NCBI GenBank assembly: GCA_034190945.1
Contig: CM067219.1
Span: 12,333,005-12,397,004 of the forward strand
Origin: Octodonta nipae
Taxonomy: Eukaryota; Arthropoda; Insecta; Coleoptera; Chrysomelidae
Direction of reading: 5' to 3'
DNA: 64,000 nucleotides
The first letter of the stretch is position 1. Each line of letters begins with the position of its first letter. Shown here piece by piece: positions 44,264-55,866 of the stretch. The notes below the pieces were generated by a model. The model searched no databases and was not told the DNA's origin. It saw only the letters and a list, made by a program, of their open reading frames with translations. Position numbers and translations under genes: made by a program.

Positions 44264-45015
44264 CAGTGTGAAACAGCCAAATGGAATAAATTCGATAACG
44301 AATAAAGGAAGGCTTGTAGGGGAAAAACGCCTGGACACGTCGATTTGTATTTTTAAATGCGCATTTTTTTCAACAAAAGTTGTGTATTGTGACAGTGGCC
44401 AATACCAACTTTCTTATTTTAAATGTAAGCCTGTATATTATTTATTGTTTGGGATTCTTCAGAAAATTCTAGACATAATTCATATACAATGTCCTATACC
44501 TAACTTCAACTGTTTCGGAAATATTAAGTGTTTTCAGATTTATTACAAAAATTAACATTAAAAAAAGAAAATTGTTTTATTTCACAAATTCGCAACATTA
44601 CACTCAATACTTAATTCCCATTTGGCTCTTGATATTAAGCAAAAAACCTTCCAGCCTTCTTTTTTACGATTATAGGAAAAAAAAGTTTTGTTTATTTTCG
44701 TCAAAACTCATAGCCTTAGCATCTTGTTGTCTGCCTGTAAGACAGTGCTGATCAGTGTCAGTGCTATTGTCGTTTGAATTTCGTTAACTGTACGTACTCG
44801 TAATAATCAGAAAATTTCAGAAATACTCCCAGAGTCCAGCTAGTGCAGAATGGTTGTTGGCGACAGAATAATTTACCCTATTCTTCTACGGAGAAATTTG
44901 GATATTCTAAGAAACGACCTGTTTTCCTAGAAGGTGTATTGCGAGACGAGATCCGGTTGAATGGCCACCCCAAAGTCCACAGTTAACACCTCTCCATGTT
45001 TTTTCTTGTGTTCAG
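44264..45015 (+). mobile_element. internally deleted mariner, relative of the 16.4 kb element
   Basis: TA at 44262-44263, then CAGTGTGAAACAGCCAAATG as at the right end of the 16.4-18.3 kb element (inverted). It shares TTCGATAACGAATAAAGG, CCAATACCAACTTTCTTATT, TTCTAGACATAATTCATATA and GTTTGAATTTCGTTAACTGT. After about 560 bp it jumps to a transposase C-terminal scrap (44937-45005: RRDPVEWPPQSPQLTPL). The rest, including the far terminal repeat, is missing. It was inserted just beyond the LINE (ATT)n tail. Confidence 0.8.
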
Positions 45016-45123
45016 AGGTTTGCTTATTCTTAAGAGGTTATTTTTTTTGTTTAAATAAATGATTTAGTAATTTTATTTGTTAAATGGTATTTAATTTATA
45101 ACTATTTTTTGTTTTGTTTTTAA

Positions 45124-47151
45124 AGGTGGCCTTAAAAGCAGCAGTTAGTTTGTCTTACTTGTTTGTACATACAAATTTTGTTCGTAACATATACGGTCAT
45201 ACAAACAAGATCCAACAAGTTTTCTAAAATAAGTATGTGCCAACATTATTAATCTCTAAATTGTTCCATCAAGTTTGAAAGTTATCTGTGTACAATCAAA
45301 TTTTTGTACGAAAAAGTAACTGCAACATGTACGAATTGATTTTATCAAAATGAATTTGTTTCCAAAAACATATTGTACCACTACATGCTATAACAACTTT
45401 ATAATATAGTTTGTGCAAATACGATTGTGCATACTGTAAAACATGTGTAGTTTAACAATATGTTTGTGTGCTAAATTTGTACAAACTAGTAGCAGCGTCT
45501 AAGTTGTGGTTTAGGTATAAGAATGAAAACATTTAAGTGACCCCTAAACGTACCTTCAAGTTGTTGAAACTTGTTTGTACAAACATTTAATTGTACAAAT
45601 GTATGCCCTACACAGTTTGTTTTGTTACTATCCGATACAAATATATGCAAATTTGAACACACTTATTTCAACGTGTAGGTACTTGATTTAAACATTCTAG
45701 TCAAACTTGTTCAAAATAAAAAATAGTTATTTTAGACGTAAAGGATTTGTTTTTACTAATAAAATTGTGTGACATGTTCCTTCAACTATATATAAAGGTG
45801 TAGAACAACTGCCAAATGTCTCTTTGAGATGTTTTTAGAAAAAGATATAAGATTCAGGTGTGCTGCCTAGACGTGCACACAATTAGTTTGTATATATGTA
45901 TAGAAAAACAAAATTTGCAGGTATTATAATTACTCAAAGTGACACAAAACGAAATCGATTATGGTCCAAAGATTGGTACACGAAAAGAGCGCAGTTTTCA
46001 GATGTGAATTTACTAACCGAATTACAAGTTTCTGAAAAGTCACATTTGAAAAATTATTTACATATGGATGATAATCAATTTAACACGATTTTGAAATCTA
46101 TCGATTCACAAATTAAAAAACAGTCACTGACATGCAATTGAAATCTTTGTTTTATATTTTCAACAGTCGTGGAACTTTCCAAATTGTTGTGGAGCAATTA
46201 TAAATGAAGTCATAGCATTGTTACGTAGCTGTAGTTAATTGAAATTATGAATTTGTAATGGTACCTGTAGGAACAAATAGAAGAGTATTGGATAGAGGTG
46301 TTATTGAAAATAACAAATTTTATAGAAAAATACAGTCGAATGCACTTATTTTTCCACCAGAAGAGCCATTAACAGGCTGTAATGATAAAATACCGATTCC
46401 ATATGTATTTGTGGCATTCGCCCTATCAAGATACATTATGAAACCATTTTCCAACAATCATTTAAATCAAGAAGAACGAATGTTTAACTACCGCCTAAGT
46501 CGCGCGAGAAGAATTGTGGAAAATGCATTTGGAATTTTAGCAGCCGGACTTCGAAAATTTCATACATTACCTGAAATTGAGGACATTGTATTGGCAGCCT
46601 ATATTTTACATATTTTTTGCGTCCAAATTCAAGAAATTCAGTTACAAATTGTTATTTTAATGTCGTACGAGGCTTATTACCCTTTAAAATCAATGTTTTC
46701 ACTCGTCTCCTATCCCTAGAAGCTGTTAGTTGTTTGTACAAACGTATCGTACAAACAAAAATCAAACGCCGCAGATTTCAAAATTTTGCTTTGAATGCTT
46801 TGTTTGCGCAAACATTCTGTTGAACTACAAGTTTTTCACGGTATGCCCAAACGTATTTATGCAAACTATATTATAAAGATGTTGTAGCATGTAGTGATGC
46901 AATATGTTTGTGCAAACAAATGCATTTTTATAAAATCAATGCATACATGTTGCAGTTATTTTTTCGTACTTAAACTTGATTGTACAAACATAACTTTCAA
47001 ACGTGATGGAATAATGTAGGGATAAATAATGTTGGCACATACATATTTTAGAAAACTTGTTGGATTTTATTTGTATGACAGTATAGGTGACGAACATTAT
47101 TTGTATGTACAAACAAGTGTGACAAACTTTCTGGTACGTTCAGGGTAGCCT
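45124..47151 (+). mobile_element. PIF/Harbinger transposon, 2.03 kb
   Basis: Flanked by TAA at 45121-45123 and 47152-47154. The ends are AGGTGGCCTTAAAAGCAG and, inverted, AGGCTACCCTGAACGT, followed by long imperfect inverted subterminal regions (AGTTTGTC, CTTGTTTGTACATACAAA, ACATGTTGCAGTTA/TAACTGCAACATGT). TTTGTAC motifs recur throughout. It encodes one damaged transposase. The same target site and AGG start are seen in the unrelated-sequence Harbinger at 28.2 kb. Confidence 0.85.
45896..46719 (+). pseudogene. HARBI1-type DDE transposase, deleted
   Basis: 45896-46141 gives RLWSKDWYTKRAQFSDVNLL, LQVSEKSHLKNYLHMDDNQF and SQIKKQ, the N-terminal domain. A scrap near 46170-46200 reads SWNFPNCCGAI, which should be followed by the first catalytic Asp but is cut. 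46258-46719 gives VGTNRRVLDRGVIENNKFYR, IPYVFVAFALSRYIMKPFS and NYRLSRARRIVENAFGILA. Around PYVFVAFALS the Asp residue expected before the A-F is missing, and the VGTN block has P where D is usual. So at least two catalytic blocks are lost and the protein is inactive. Confidence 0.82.
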
Positions 47152-47154
47152 TAA

Positions 47155-47930
47155 CACACACATTTTCTTTATTGGCACTCTTTGTTATATTTCCATTACA
47201 ATTTTTTTATGCATCGACCAGATTGCATTTATTTCAAAATGTTTATATATAGTGGCTGAAGTGTGGTTTTAATTATAAACCAGCTAAATAATGTGGTTTG
47301 ACATTCAAAATCATGAAAAAGCAGTTTAAAAACGACTGCATTTACAAGCGTAACCTGCTATCATTATAAAAAATCACCACCTTTACCCTACATTTGTATT
47401 TCATTGCAAATGGCGTATTGATAAGCAGATGTTATATTTATCGTTTGTAGTATACGAACATGGGTGGGTAGGGTTCGAAACGAAAATAACATTAAATATG
47501 CCGACAAACAATGAAAGCAATATGCTATCAGAGTGTTATCAGCTAAATCATTTACCTATGACTGCAAACTGTTCACAGCCAATAATGAATTTAGCTTTTA
47601 CTATATATACGCGCTCACCAACACTGTCAATACTGCATGAAATGCATATCAAAGTTAAAATATGGTTGATACATATTGGAATGTAAATAATTTATTAGAT
47701 ATGATGTCAAACTGAGGTTGATGCTAGCTGATAGCTTCTTAAATTGCTTTAAAATATGTTCAGACAAAAAGTTACACACAAGCGAAAAAATTAGGCTCAA
47801 TTGCATGTTTTTCAATCGAAATGTATGAGTAACCAAAGCTTGTATAACTCTTTAAATGTCGTGAACCTAAAAACATCGTAGCCTCCAGTAACCAACAGTT
47901 TGTTTGTTATAAAGCTTTTCTGCTACATAG
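47155..47930. other. no recognisable gene
   Basis: AT-rich sequence between the Harbinger element and a LINE scrap. The plus-strand frame at 47429-47686 has no recognisable motif and unremarkable composition; it is treated as chance. Confidence 0.3.
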
Positions 47931-47934
47931 TACC

Positions 47935-48070
47935 TAAAGTGTTCCTCAAGGATCTAATCTGAACCCTTTGTATATATGCCGTTTATTAATACATTTTTTT
48001 TTGATTTACGAAAGTCGTTCTGTTTTTTTTAATGTGTTAAAATTGGGTTAGCTTATAAACCAATACTAAA
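47935..48070 (+). pseudogene. tiny LINE RT scrap
   Basis: The plus-strand frame around 47938-47975 reads SVPQGSNLNPLY, matching the SGVPQGSNLGPLLF box of the 41.5 kb LINE family. Sequence on both sides has lost the frame. Confidence 0.6.
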
Positions 48071-49192
48071 AAAATCTTCTTCGAGATTTTTAATGTAACA
48101 TTTTGGTCCTGCCACCAGTGTAACGGTTTGCTTCTTCCCCCAGTGTAACAACCCTATTCCCTATGCTTACTGTGTAAGGGAGAAAAATGAATAAAGGCCC
48201 TGAGAGAAAAGGGGAATGCTGCCACCACCCGAAGAAAATTTGTGTTGGAGAGAAAGACTCCGGGAACCCTTCTCTGTAAATGTTAACTGAAAATAAATAA
48301 TATAAAAGGAACTTTACTGCCCCTTTTCTGCCTTGACTCTCAGTCCTTGGTAGCTTCTGGTTTTCGTCACCTGGCCTCCTCTAAGAGAGTAAGTCCCCAG
48401 GCTTCGCAAATGCTGGTGGTTGTATGGAAAGAAGGTAAGAGGTAAAAGTAAACAACCAAAAAAAATGACAGGTATATTGAAAAAAAAACTTAAATGAAAA
48501 AAAATTAGAAACAATAAAACCAACCCACAATGTATCTAAACGACAAAAGGGTAAAAGACAAACTTTAAATATTGTTAGTTGCACTATCTGACAAAACAAA
48601 TGTAACTTCCCAAATTATGATTTTTAATTAACCCCAAGAAAATATGCTAATAACTTTATGGAACAAAATATTACTTATACCCACTAATCCTGGGAAGGAC
48701 AGGTACAATTACACCCTAATTTAAGCCCTATCGGTCCCTACTACAATAGGTCTTCCCCTATTATCAGCAAACATTGGTGAGCCAGGTTATCCAACGCATA
48801 TATGAGTATATCCCCAATAAACATATAATATATATATATAAAAAAACAAATTAAGACAAAACCAAATTTAAACAAGATGTCACAAGACAAAAAAACAAAA
48901 TTTTTGCCGCTCGTTCCTTTTGCCGACTCAGACTTTTCTATGTTTTAACGACTGATATAGCAAAAAGGGGTATCCAGTACATAGACCTTCACTGGCAAAG
49001 CAAAATGGAATTGAATATATACCTGGTTGACAGACAAAGGTTAGATAAATTTAGTTTTGCAGCTCATATACCGTTTTAGTATATGTAACACATTGATTAT
49101 TAGTGAGAGAATCATTTCAATGTTTTTCAAAACTTTCTAAGCCTTTCTTATAGAACGATTTAACTTTTGCGTCAAAATAGGTTCAGTTGAGG
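48071..49192. other. intergenic, unassigned
   Basis: Mixed sequence with CCACCAGTGTAAC and CCCCAGTGTAAC repeats at 48115-48150 and AT-rich stretches. A minus-strand frame at 48314-48523 is hydrophobic but compositionally trivial. No gene is supported. Confidence 0.3.
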
Positions 49193-49520
49193 CTATAGCC
49201 TCACCATCCGGGCCCAGTAGCCATAACTATTTTCCTGGAGCATTATTTGAAGGGTGAATATGTCAGAGGTGGCAACAATTCGAATCGTAAAACTTTCAAT
49301 TTCATCCTCGTCTATGTCCACAGCGGGTTTATCTTTGCTAAGTGAGACCTTTTCTGCTTGAATGAGTCTTCCAATCAAACTAAGGGTGCAATATAGTTGT
49401 TGATCATCTGGCTTGCAGTGCATAACAAAATACGCGGCCATCATCACCTCACTTGCTGACTTGTGTTTTTGGACGCTTTGATCTGTTTCTGCCCTTTCCT
49501 CTCTATTTGGCTGAGGTTTT
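49193..49520 (-). other. unidentified coding-like fragment, about 107 codons
   Basis: Open on the minus strand from about 49520 to TAA/TAG at 49193. Translation includes KPQPNREERAETDQSVQKHK, EVMMAAYFVMHCKPDDQQLY and CTLSLIGRLIQAEKVSLSKD, then VDIDEDEIESFTIRIVATSD. Mixed composition with charged clusters and Cys/His looks more coding-like than its AT-rich surroundings. There is no start context, no neighbouring exon and no family match from memory. It could be the remnant of a host gene exon or of a retroelement gag-like protein. Confidence 0.35.
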
Positions 49521-50967
49521 AACGTTCAGTTGTCTTCTACGCAGGAGCAGAGCTAGAAACCAGCTTCCTGGGGGGGTGGGGGGTCTCGTTAGTCTGAGGA
49601 GGCTATGTAGTACGAAATTAACCTAAATAGGGGTGGACTTCTATTAAAAATAGTTTATTTTCGGTTTAAACATACAGAAATTACGACATTTTCAGCTCTT
49701 TGATAAAAATTTTCTCTATTTAGGGTCGAACCTTGTTTTAACCTGTTTTTCCTACTTCAAATGAAGTTTTGAGGGTGAAGCGCTTGTCAACATCTCCAGA
49801 AGGAGAAAATATTATATTGAAAAACATAGATGTCTATGAGATTGTAGAGGAACCCAACTTCAAACTCGAAAAATTCAATCAGATTTTATTCTTTACATTC
49901 AATTCATTTTTTTTTCATTGGAAAAATGTTTTCTATTAACGTTTAGATTGTGAAAGAGAAATGGGAAATGAAGACCACAACGAGGAGCTAAGAAAAAACG
50001 ATCATTCTAGTATAATTATGTAGAATTTAAAATTAAAATACAACTGAAATCCAAAATATCACATTAATTATTTTTCCATTGACTCTTAAAATAACTTTCT
50101 GTGCCTTAAAATTAAACATTAGAAGTGAATATATCATTGTTTTATTGGGTCAAGGTAAAAGAAAAAAATATTTTTTTCCAAAATTCAAAAATTTATATCT
50201 TTTGAAGAAAAAAAAACCCTTTCCAAAAATGTCAGGATTTCTTGAAATTAGTTAGAGGTATTGTATGTAAATACACAGTTTTGCATCCGAACACCAAACC
50301 TCTTCTTAAACACTCAACGCCATTTCAACAACTTTTAAGTTCATGATCATCAAGGAGTAAACCGAACTGTAATATAATTATTGACGAGAACAATGTAATC
50401 AGCAAATCTACGATAACTGAGCTATTATTATTAAAATTCCCTTATTGGACCAGTCCAGTTCTGTAAAAATATCTTCCATAACCGCAATAAACAGTTTGAG
50501 AGTCTTCTTGTCTTTCTCCTCTTTTTAACGGGACAGGAAATGTTGTTTATTAGCATGATGTACCTGTACCTACTATCTATGCTGCAGCTTCTTAAAGTAT
50601 TGATCCCATCTACAAACTGTTAAAAAAATTAAAGGATAAAGCAACGAATACAATCTGAAACTCCATATATCATATGCAGTTATATGACATTTACTGATTT
50701 CAGAAAAGCTATTCGAAACGATCGATACTTGTGTAGTCCTCCAATAATTAATAAAATTAATTTATTTAGGCCTTCGTTCCTCTTAACCTCTAAAAAGAGA
50801 TTTTTGAACTCTGAGCCCATGGAGACTTTTAAGCAGCACAAATAGTACAATAATCGACGGGGATTCCAAAATCCTATTTAGTGTATGCGAGGTCCTTCAG
50901 CAAAGATTGTGTAGTGTAGTAATCGTGCAAAGAAATAAAATAACTAATAAACAAATTTATTCTAAAA
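49521..50967. other. intergenic; one arm of the 24.0 kb palindrome family
   Basis: Mostly unassigned AT-rich DNA; a G-run GGGGGGGTGGGGGG lies at 49570. The interval 50270-50370 (ACACAGTTTTGCATCCGAAC, ACACTCAACGCCATTTCAAC and CATGATCATCAAGGAGTAAA) matches one arm of the palindrome at 23968-24203. A shorter scrap of the same family lies at 51590-51640 (ACACAGTTTTGCATCGTAAT). Confidence 0.5.
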
Positions 50968-53337
50968 CTAGCCGTTACTCGCGGTTTCACCCGCGTACGG
51001 AATGTTCAAGCCTTCGCAAAAACAATAACTGATGAATAATCTTATATCAAAATTTTTTAACTTCTTTGAACCACCCTAATTAACTATAAATCCACCAAAC
51101 CCGAGTATATTTCACCCAAACTGCAAGTACTTATGGGCCACCCAATATAACAACTTTATTTTAATTTTTTTGAATCACCTTGAGTAACTGTAATTCTACC
51201 TCACCCTATATTCCAACCATCCTGTGTGCTACTGTTTAGTTGTCATCTAATATAATTTTTTGAACACCTCTCTATAACTCTTCACTAGCCTATTTTTCAG
51301 CTATGCAACTGGTAATGGTCTACGCTGTATACAATTATTCCTGATATTTTTTGAAGGACCGTTTAAAGTAAAATTTCTCTTTACTCTATAATTTAATCAA
51401 CCTTTATATGCAGCTTTTTTTCACATTGTGTTAAACACACTCTAAAACTATAATCTTGCTTCTCCCCATATTTCAGATATTCCATATAGTAGAAAGCAAC
51501 TGTTTATGGTCTACCCAATATAACATTTTTTTAAACTTTTTTTATTCATCCTAAAAGAAATGATGTGGAACCCTTCGTGAGTCACAAATATAAGAACACA
51601 GTTTTGCATCGTAATACCAAACTTTTATTTAAACCCTCACCCAAACTACAAAATATTTCAACCACCCTGTATGTGCATCTGCTTAGGGGCAACCAAATAT
51701 AAAATTTTTAAATACTTCTAATCACACTGTATGAACTATAATTTTACTTCGATCCATGTTTCAGATATTGCATATATGCAACAGCTCATGTTCTATCTTA
51801 CAAAAAAAAATTATCCAACCTGTTTGACTATAAATGTACTCCACCCGCTATTTCAACCACCTTGTATTTGCAACTACTTATCGGCCACCCAGTATAACAT
51901 TTTTTCTACCACCCTGTATAATCCATAAACGCCAAATATATTTCACCAAAACCGCAGCTATGGGGCACCGAAAATAACAATTTTGTTCAACAGTTTTTGA
52001 ATCATCTTGTATGTATTAGAACTACCCTGTATACGCTTCTGCTTATTGGTCAACCAATATAACATTTTTTAAATAATTATCATAACACTTCTTCACCCTA
52101 TGTTTCAACTATCATATCTTTGCAACTTATTATGAACTACGCTTTTCACATTTTATCCTTATATTTTTTGAAGATATATTAAAGTATAATTTCTCTCCAT
52201 ACTTCACAACTTTTTCTAACTTTGTTTATACACTGTATAACTATAACTTCACTGCGCACCATACTTCAGGTACTCTATATATGCAAGTGCTGCATAACAA
52301 AATTTTTCAAGCATTTTTTACCCACCCTGTATAATTCTAAGTGTAAGTCACCTTATATTTCAACAACCTTTTATATGCAACTACTTATTTGCCACCAAAT
52401 ATAACATTTTTGTACGACCCTGTATCCTTAGAATCCTACCCCACCCTATATTTCAACTATCCGGTAAATGGAACATCTTGTAGATCTTACCATTACTTTA
52501 AAATATTTTTAAACCCACCTGTATAGCTGTAATTATACTCCGCTACATATTTCAACCTACCTATATATATAACTATTTGTGGATATAAAACAAATTTTAA
52601 ACTACAACATAAACTGTAATTCTACTCCATCTTATATTTCAAACACCCTGTATAAACAAGTGCTTCTAACATTTCTATAACCCATTTCATAACTATAGTA
52701 TCTTATGAACATATTTCAAAGTCCTAACTGCTTACCTAAGACAATTTTTTAAGATTTTTTATTCACTGTATAAATATTCTACCCTTTTTCAACCACTTGG
52801 TATATGGAACTATTTATGGCCCACTCAATATAACTTTTTTGGAGCACCCCTTATAACTACTTCCACTCCCCCTTGTTTCCACCACATTATATATATCCAG
52901 CTGCTTATAAAACACCAAATATATTTTTTTTTAAATTTTTTAAATCCATGTAATTCTACTCCGCTCTAAGTTTCCTATATACAGAATACCCTGTGAAATT
53001 ACGCTTGATATATGTTGATTTTTGTTAAATCGAAACATGTTACATTTACACATTACGAATTTTGAATAAAAGCTAAGCTGATGCCAGTATCTAATATTTT
53101 GTGCGTGCGTTGGAACCAATTGAGTAATCGAATTACCCAACATGGTAGAAGTTTTTTCGCTATATCTACCGTTTCTATCAATTTAGAGAGATAAAATATC
53201 TACCAGATTTTAAGTCAAACTACAGGCTTCGCAACAAAAAAAGATTCAGCAAAATCAGTTAAGTAGTTCTTACGTGATGCCCGAACAAACAAACAAACAA
53301 ACAAACAGACAAACTTACAATTTTATAATAGTATAGA
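50968..53337 (-). mobile_element. non-autonomous Helitron D, 2.37 kb
   Basis: Read on the minus strand. The 5' end is TCTATACTATTATAAAATTG at 53337, preceded by A. The 3' end is a CGCGGGTGAAACCGCG hairpin, AGTAACGG, then CTAG at 50968, followed by T. Subterminal sequence includes GTTTGTCTGTTTGTTTG and CGGGCATCACGTAAGAACTA, a very common insect Helitron start. No Rep/helicase. The middle, 51040-52985, is almost entirely minisatellite. (AAAC)n at 53285-53308 is part of the 5' region. Confidence 0.85.
51040..52985 (-). repeat. ACAGGGTGG minisatellite D, largest array
   Basis: About 1.9 kb. The plus strand shows the reverse-complement units CACCCTGTATAANTNTAATT, CAACTNCTTATNGGCCACCC and AATATAACATTTTTT. 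The units are diverged and irregular in length. The array is directed as in Helitrons A and B relative to the Helitron 5' to 3' direction. A fragment of the 24.0 kb palindrome family is embedded at 51590-51640. Confidence 0.85.
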
Positions 53338-54774
53338 TGCTCTGATGTTTTCGATTTTGATGTTAAAAAAACCAAAAACTAGTAGAAATAAATATTAAAG
53401 ATATTAATTATAATTAGTTGGTAATTTAATTTTAAATTATATGAAATAAAAATTTTAAAATTAGACCTTTTTGTTGATTTATTATTAAATTAAGAACAAA
53501 TTTTAGATTATAAGTAATCATAATTTCAAAATGAGACCTTTTGTTTGATGGCAATATTGTTTGAAATAATCCAAATGTAGATTCGAGTCGTTAGAATGGA
53601 AATAAAAATATATGGACTAAAAACCCAGAATATTTTATTTATTTAATATTATACATGGTGTAAATAGTTTGAATGCATATATTTTAGGTGCAGATATTAC
53701 ATACCAAATAAAACAAAAAACTTTTATAACACCTTAATAAGCAAGAAAATGTTAAGTAAATTATTGTCAATGTGGCAACTTCGCGCTAAAAATCAGGTTC
53801 ACTTGTAGCCTGAATAACAAAGGAATGATTTGTATTAAATAATTACATAGTTTCGAGTGCCGGTAGGTTTATTTAGGTAAATAAAATTTTATGAAATATT
53901 ATTTTCATAAATGTACCCTTTTAATCTCTATGTATTGAAATGAATATCTATATTTGGCGATTTATTTTATGCATCAAGTTGAAGAAGGGAGGATACAAAG
54001 TTGTTTACATTATGATACAAAAATAATTCGATACAAAGTAAATTAAACAAAACATTTCTTATATGTAGTTCTTTTATGTGTTAAATTATTCGAAAACTAA
54101 TTGTTACTCATAAAATTAATATTACTTATGTTAGACAAATAAAGACCCATGTACTTAACGGATTCTTGATAGTAAATATTCAAAATTCAACATTCTTGCT
54201 GTTACATCTGCTTTCCCCCCAAATTAATAACAGGTCAGGTCTTTACGTAATTGTATAATTATCACTATTTGTCACAAACTAATAAACTTGAACTCACAAT
54301 TCACAACCGATTTTATTTATTTTTTAAAATGCAAATCAAATCACGAACGCTACGTCGAATATCATGCAAAAATCACTTTCCCTTTCTTACAAAAATAGAT
54401 GCAACAAAAAAGCAATCGTGGCAGCGGTCAGCTGTAGTACGGAGTAAGCATGTTATATGCTATTTTGCCACATCTGTTGCAAAAAATATTTAGAGTTTAA
54501 ATATTAATTTTATTTGTTAATGCACTTATTAAAGGTGTATAAGCTATTGAGTTTTTACATATTTAGGTTTAGAAGCATTCTGATGCCGGAAATAGTCGTT
54601 TATTCACTGTAATAAAGGGTACGTAACTTCTAACGTTTTTATTATTTTTTTGGCAAAACTATAGTTTATTTCTGAAAATGTTACAAAGCTTTTTGATTTG
54701 CTTTGACTTAAAGTATTGATCCTCAAAATATTTGCATTCAAATTGTTTACACTGTATATATTGTGGGTAACAAA
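53338..54774. other. AT-rich intergenic, no gene seen
   Basis: Low-complexity AT-rich DNA. A frame at 54251-54493 (+) ends CYFATSVAKNI but has no recognisable domain. Confidence 0.3.
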
Positions 54775-55382
54775 AGTATCGGTACCCCCTCTGTAACTTC
54801 CTATGATTGCATTTTCCGGGGAAAACGTTCCTGATAAAATTGTTCATTTTTAAGTAAACCTACAGTGGTGACTTTGTCCTTGACCCCAAGGTCTTTTTTA
54901 AAAGGTCATTTCAAGGTCTTTTTTTTTATGGAATCCCCTATTTTTTAATCAGAAAGAGCGGAAAATTTTACATTCAGATATGTATTTGACCTGAGATCGA
55001 AATATCCACGAACTGGCTTCAAACGCTTTAAATAGCAATTGATTCATATAAAACTAAAGAAACAAAAAAAAAACAAAAAATACATTTTTTTAAAATTAAT
55101 AAAATAAAACAAAAAAGACAAAAAACAACACTACACAGCGCGACCAAGGTCAAATACATACCTGAATATGATATTTTCGGTTTTTTCTGATTCCGGAATA
55201 AAAAAAAAACAGATTTCCAGTTTTTAAAAAAGTTGACCTTGAAATGACCTTTAAAAATGACCTGGTAGTCGAGGATAAGGTCACCACTGAATTTTTAAGT
55301 CAAAACTGAACAATTTTTGTCTGCAACGTTTTCTCGGAAAATGCGATCATAGGAAGTTACAGGGGGGGGGCTACCGATAACT
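54775..55382. mobile_element. 608 bp fold-back element
   Basis: AGTATCGGTACCCCCT at the left faces, inverted, AGTTATCGGTAGCCCCCC at the right. Both arms then share TGTAACTTCCTATGAT, GCATTTTCCG..AAAACGTT, GTGGTGAC and AAGGTCATTTCAAGGTC. The inner 250 bp is AT-rich. Non-coding, family unknown. Confidence 0.8.
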
Positions 55383-55409
55383 TTCTAACTTTCTTTAAAA
55401 TTTCCCGTC

Positions 55410-55820
55410 AGTCTGCAGGTTTCTGCGCCGTAAATTAGTCTACTTTTAATTACTTTCAGTGTTTTCTTTATTTCTGTGCTGCACAGTATGCCGCACACAC
55501 TTCAATAATACCATGTATTGAGTCTTGACGCATATTGATCTCCAGTCCCCATTTCTTGTATTCTTCGTTTAGTTTTCTGGTCATCTACTCAATGTCTTCT
55601 TTATCGCTTGCAGATATAACTTGATCGTCCACAAATTGGAGAGTGTAAAGGCGTGTATTATCATCAAGTTGAACTCCCACGCCTTTACATTTCTTACTAC
55701 CTTGATCTAGAATATAGAACTTTTGATACATATATTTTAAAAAGTGTGGGAGATAAACAGCATCCTTGTCTTAACTCCCTATTAACATCATTACTTTTGT
55801 GTCGTTTAGTTAGCGGGTTC
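55410..55820 (-). pseudogene. LINE reverse transcriptase fragment, second family
   Basis: Minus-strand translation gives RQGCCLSPTLFKIYVSK, then, after changes of frame, GVGVQLDDNTRLYTLQFVDD (catalytic VDD), QVISASDKEDIE, stop, MTRKLNEEYKKWGLEINMRQ. The QGCCLSPTLF and FVDD blocks are RT motifs 4 and 5 of a LINE clade different from the 41.5 kb element. It ends abruptly at the mariner terminal repeat. Confidence 0.8.
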
Positions 55821-55866
55821 TAGAAAGTCTTGATCTAGTTTTTTTCTTATATATATAGTTGTTGAG

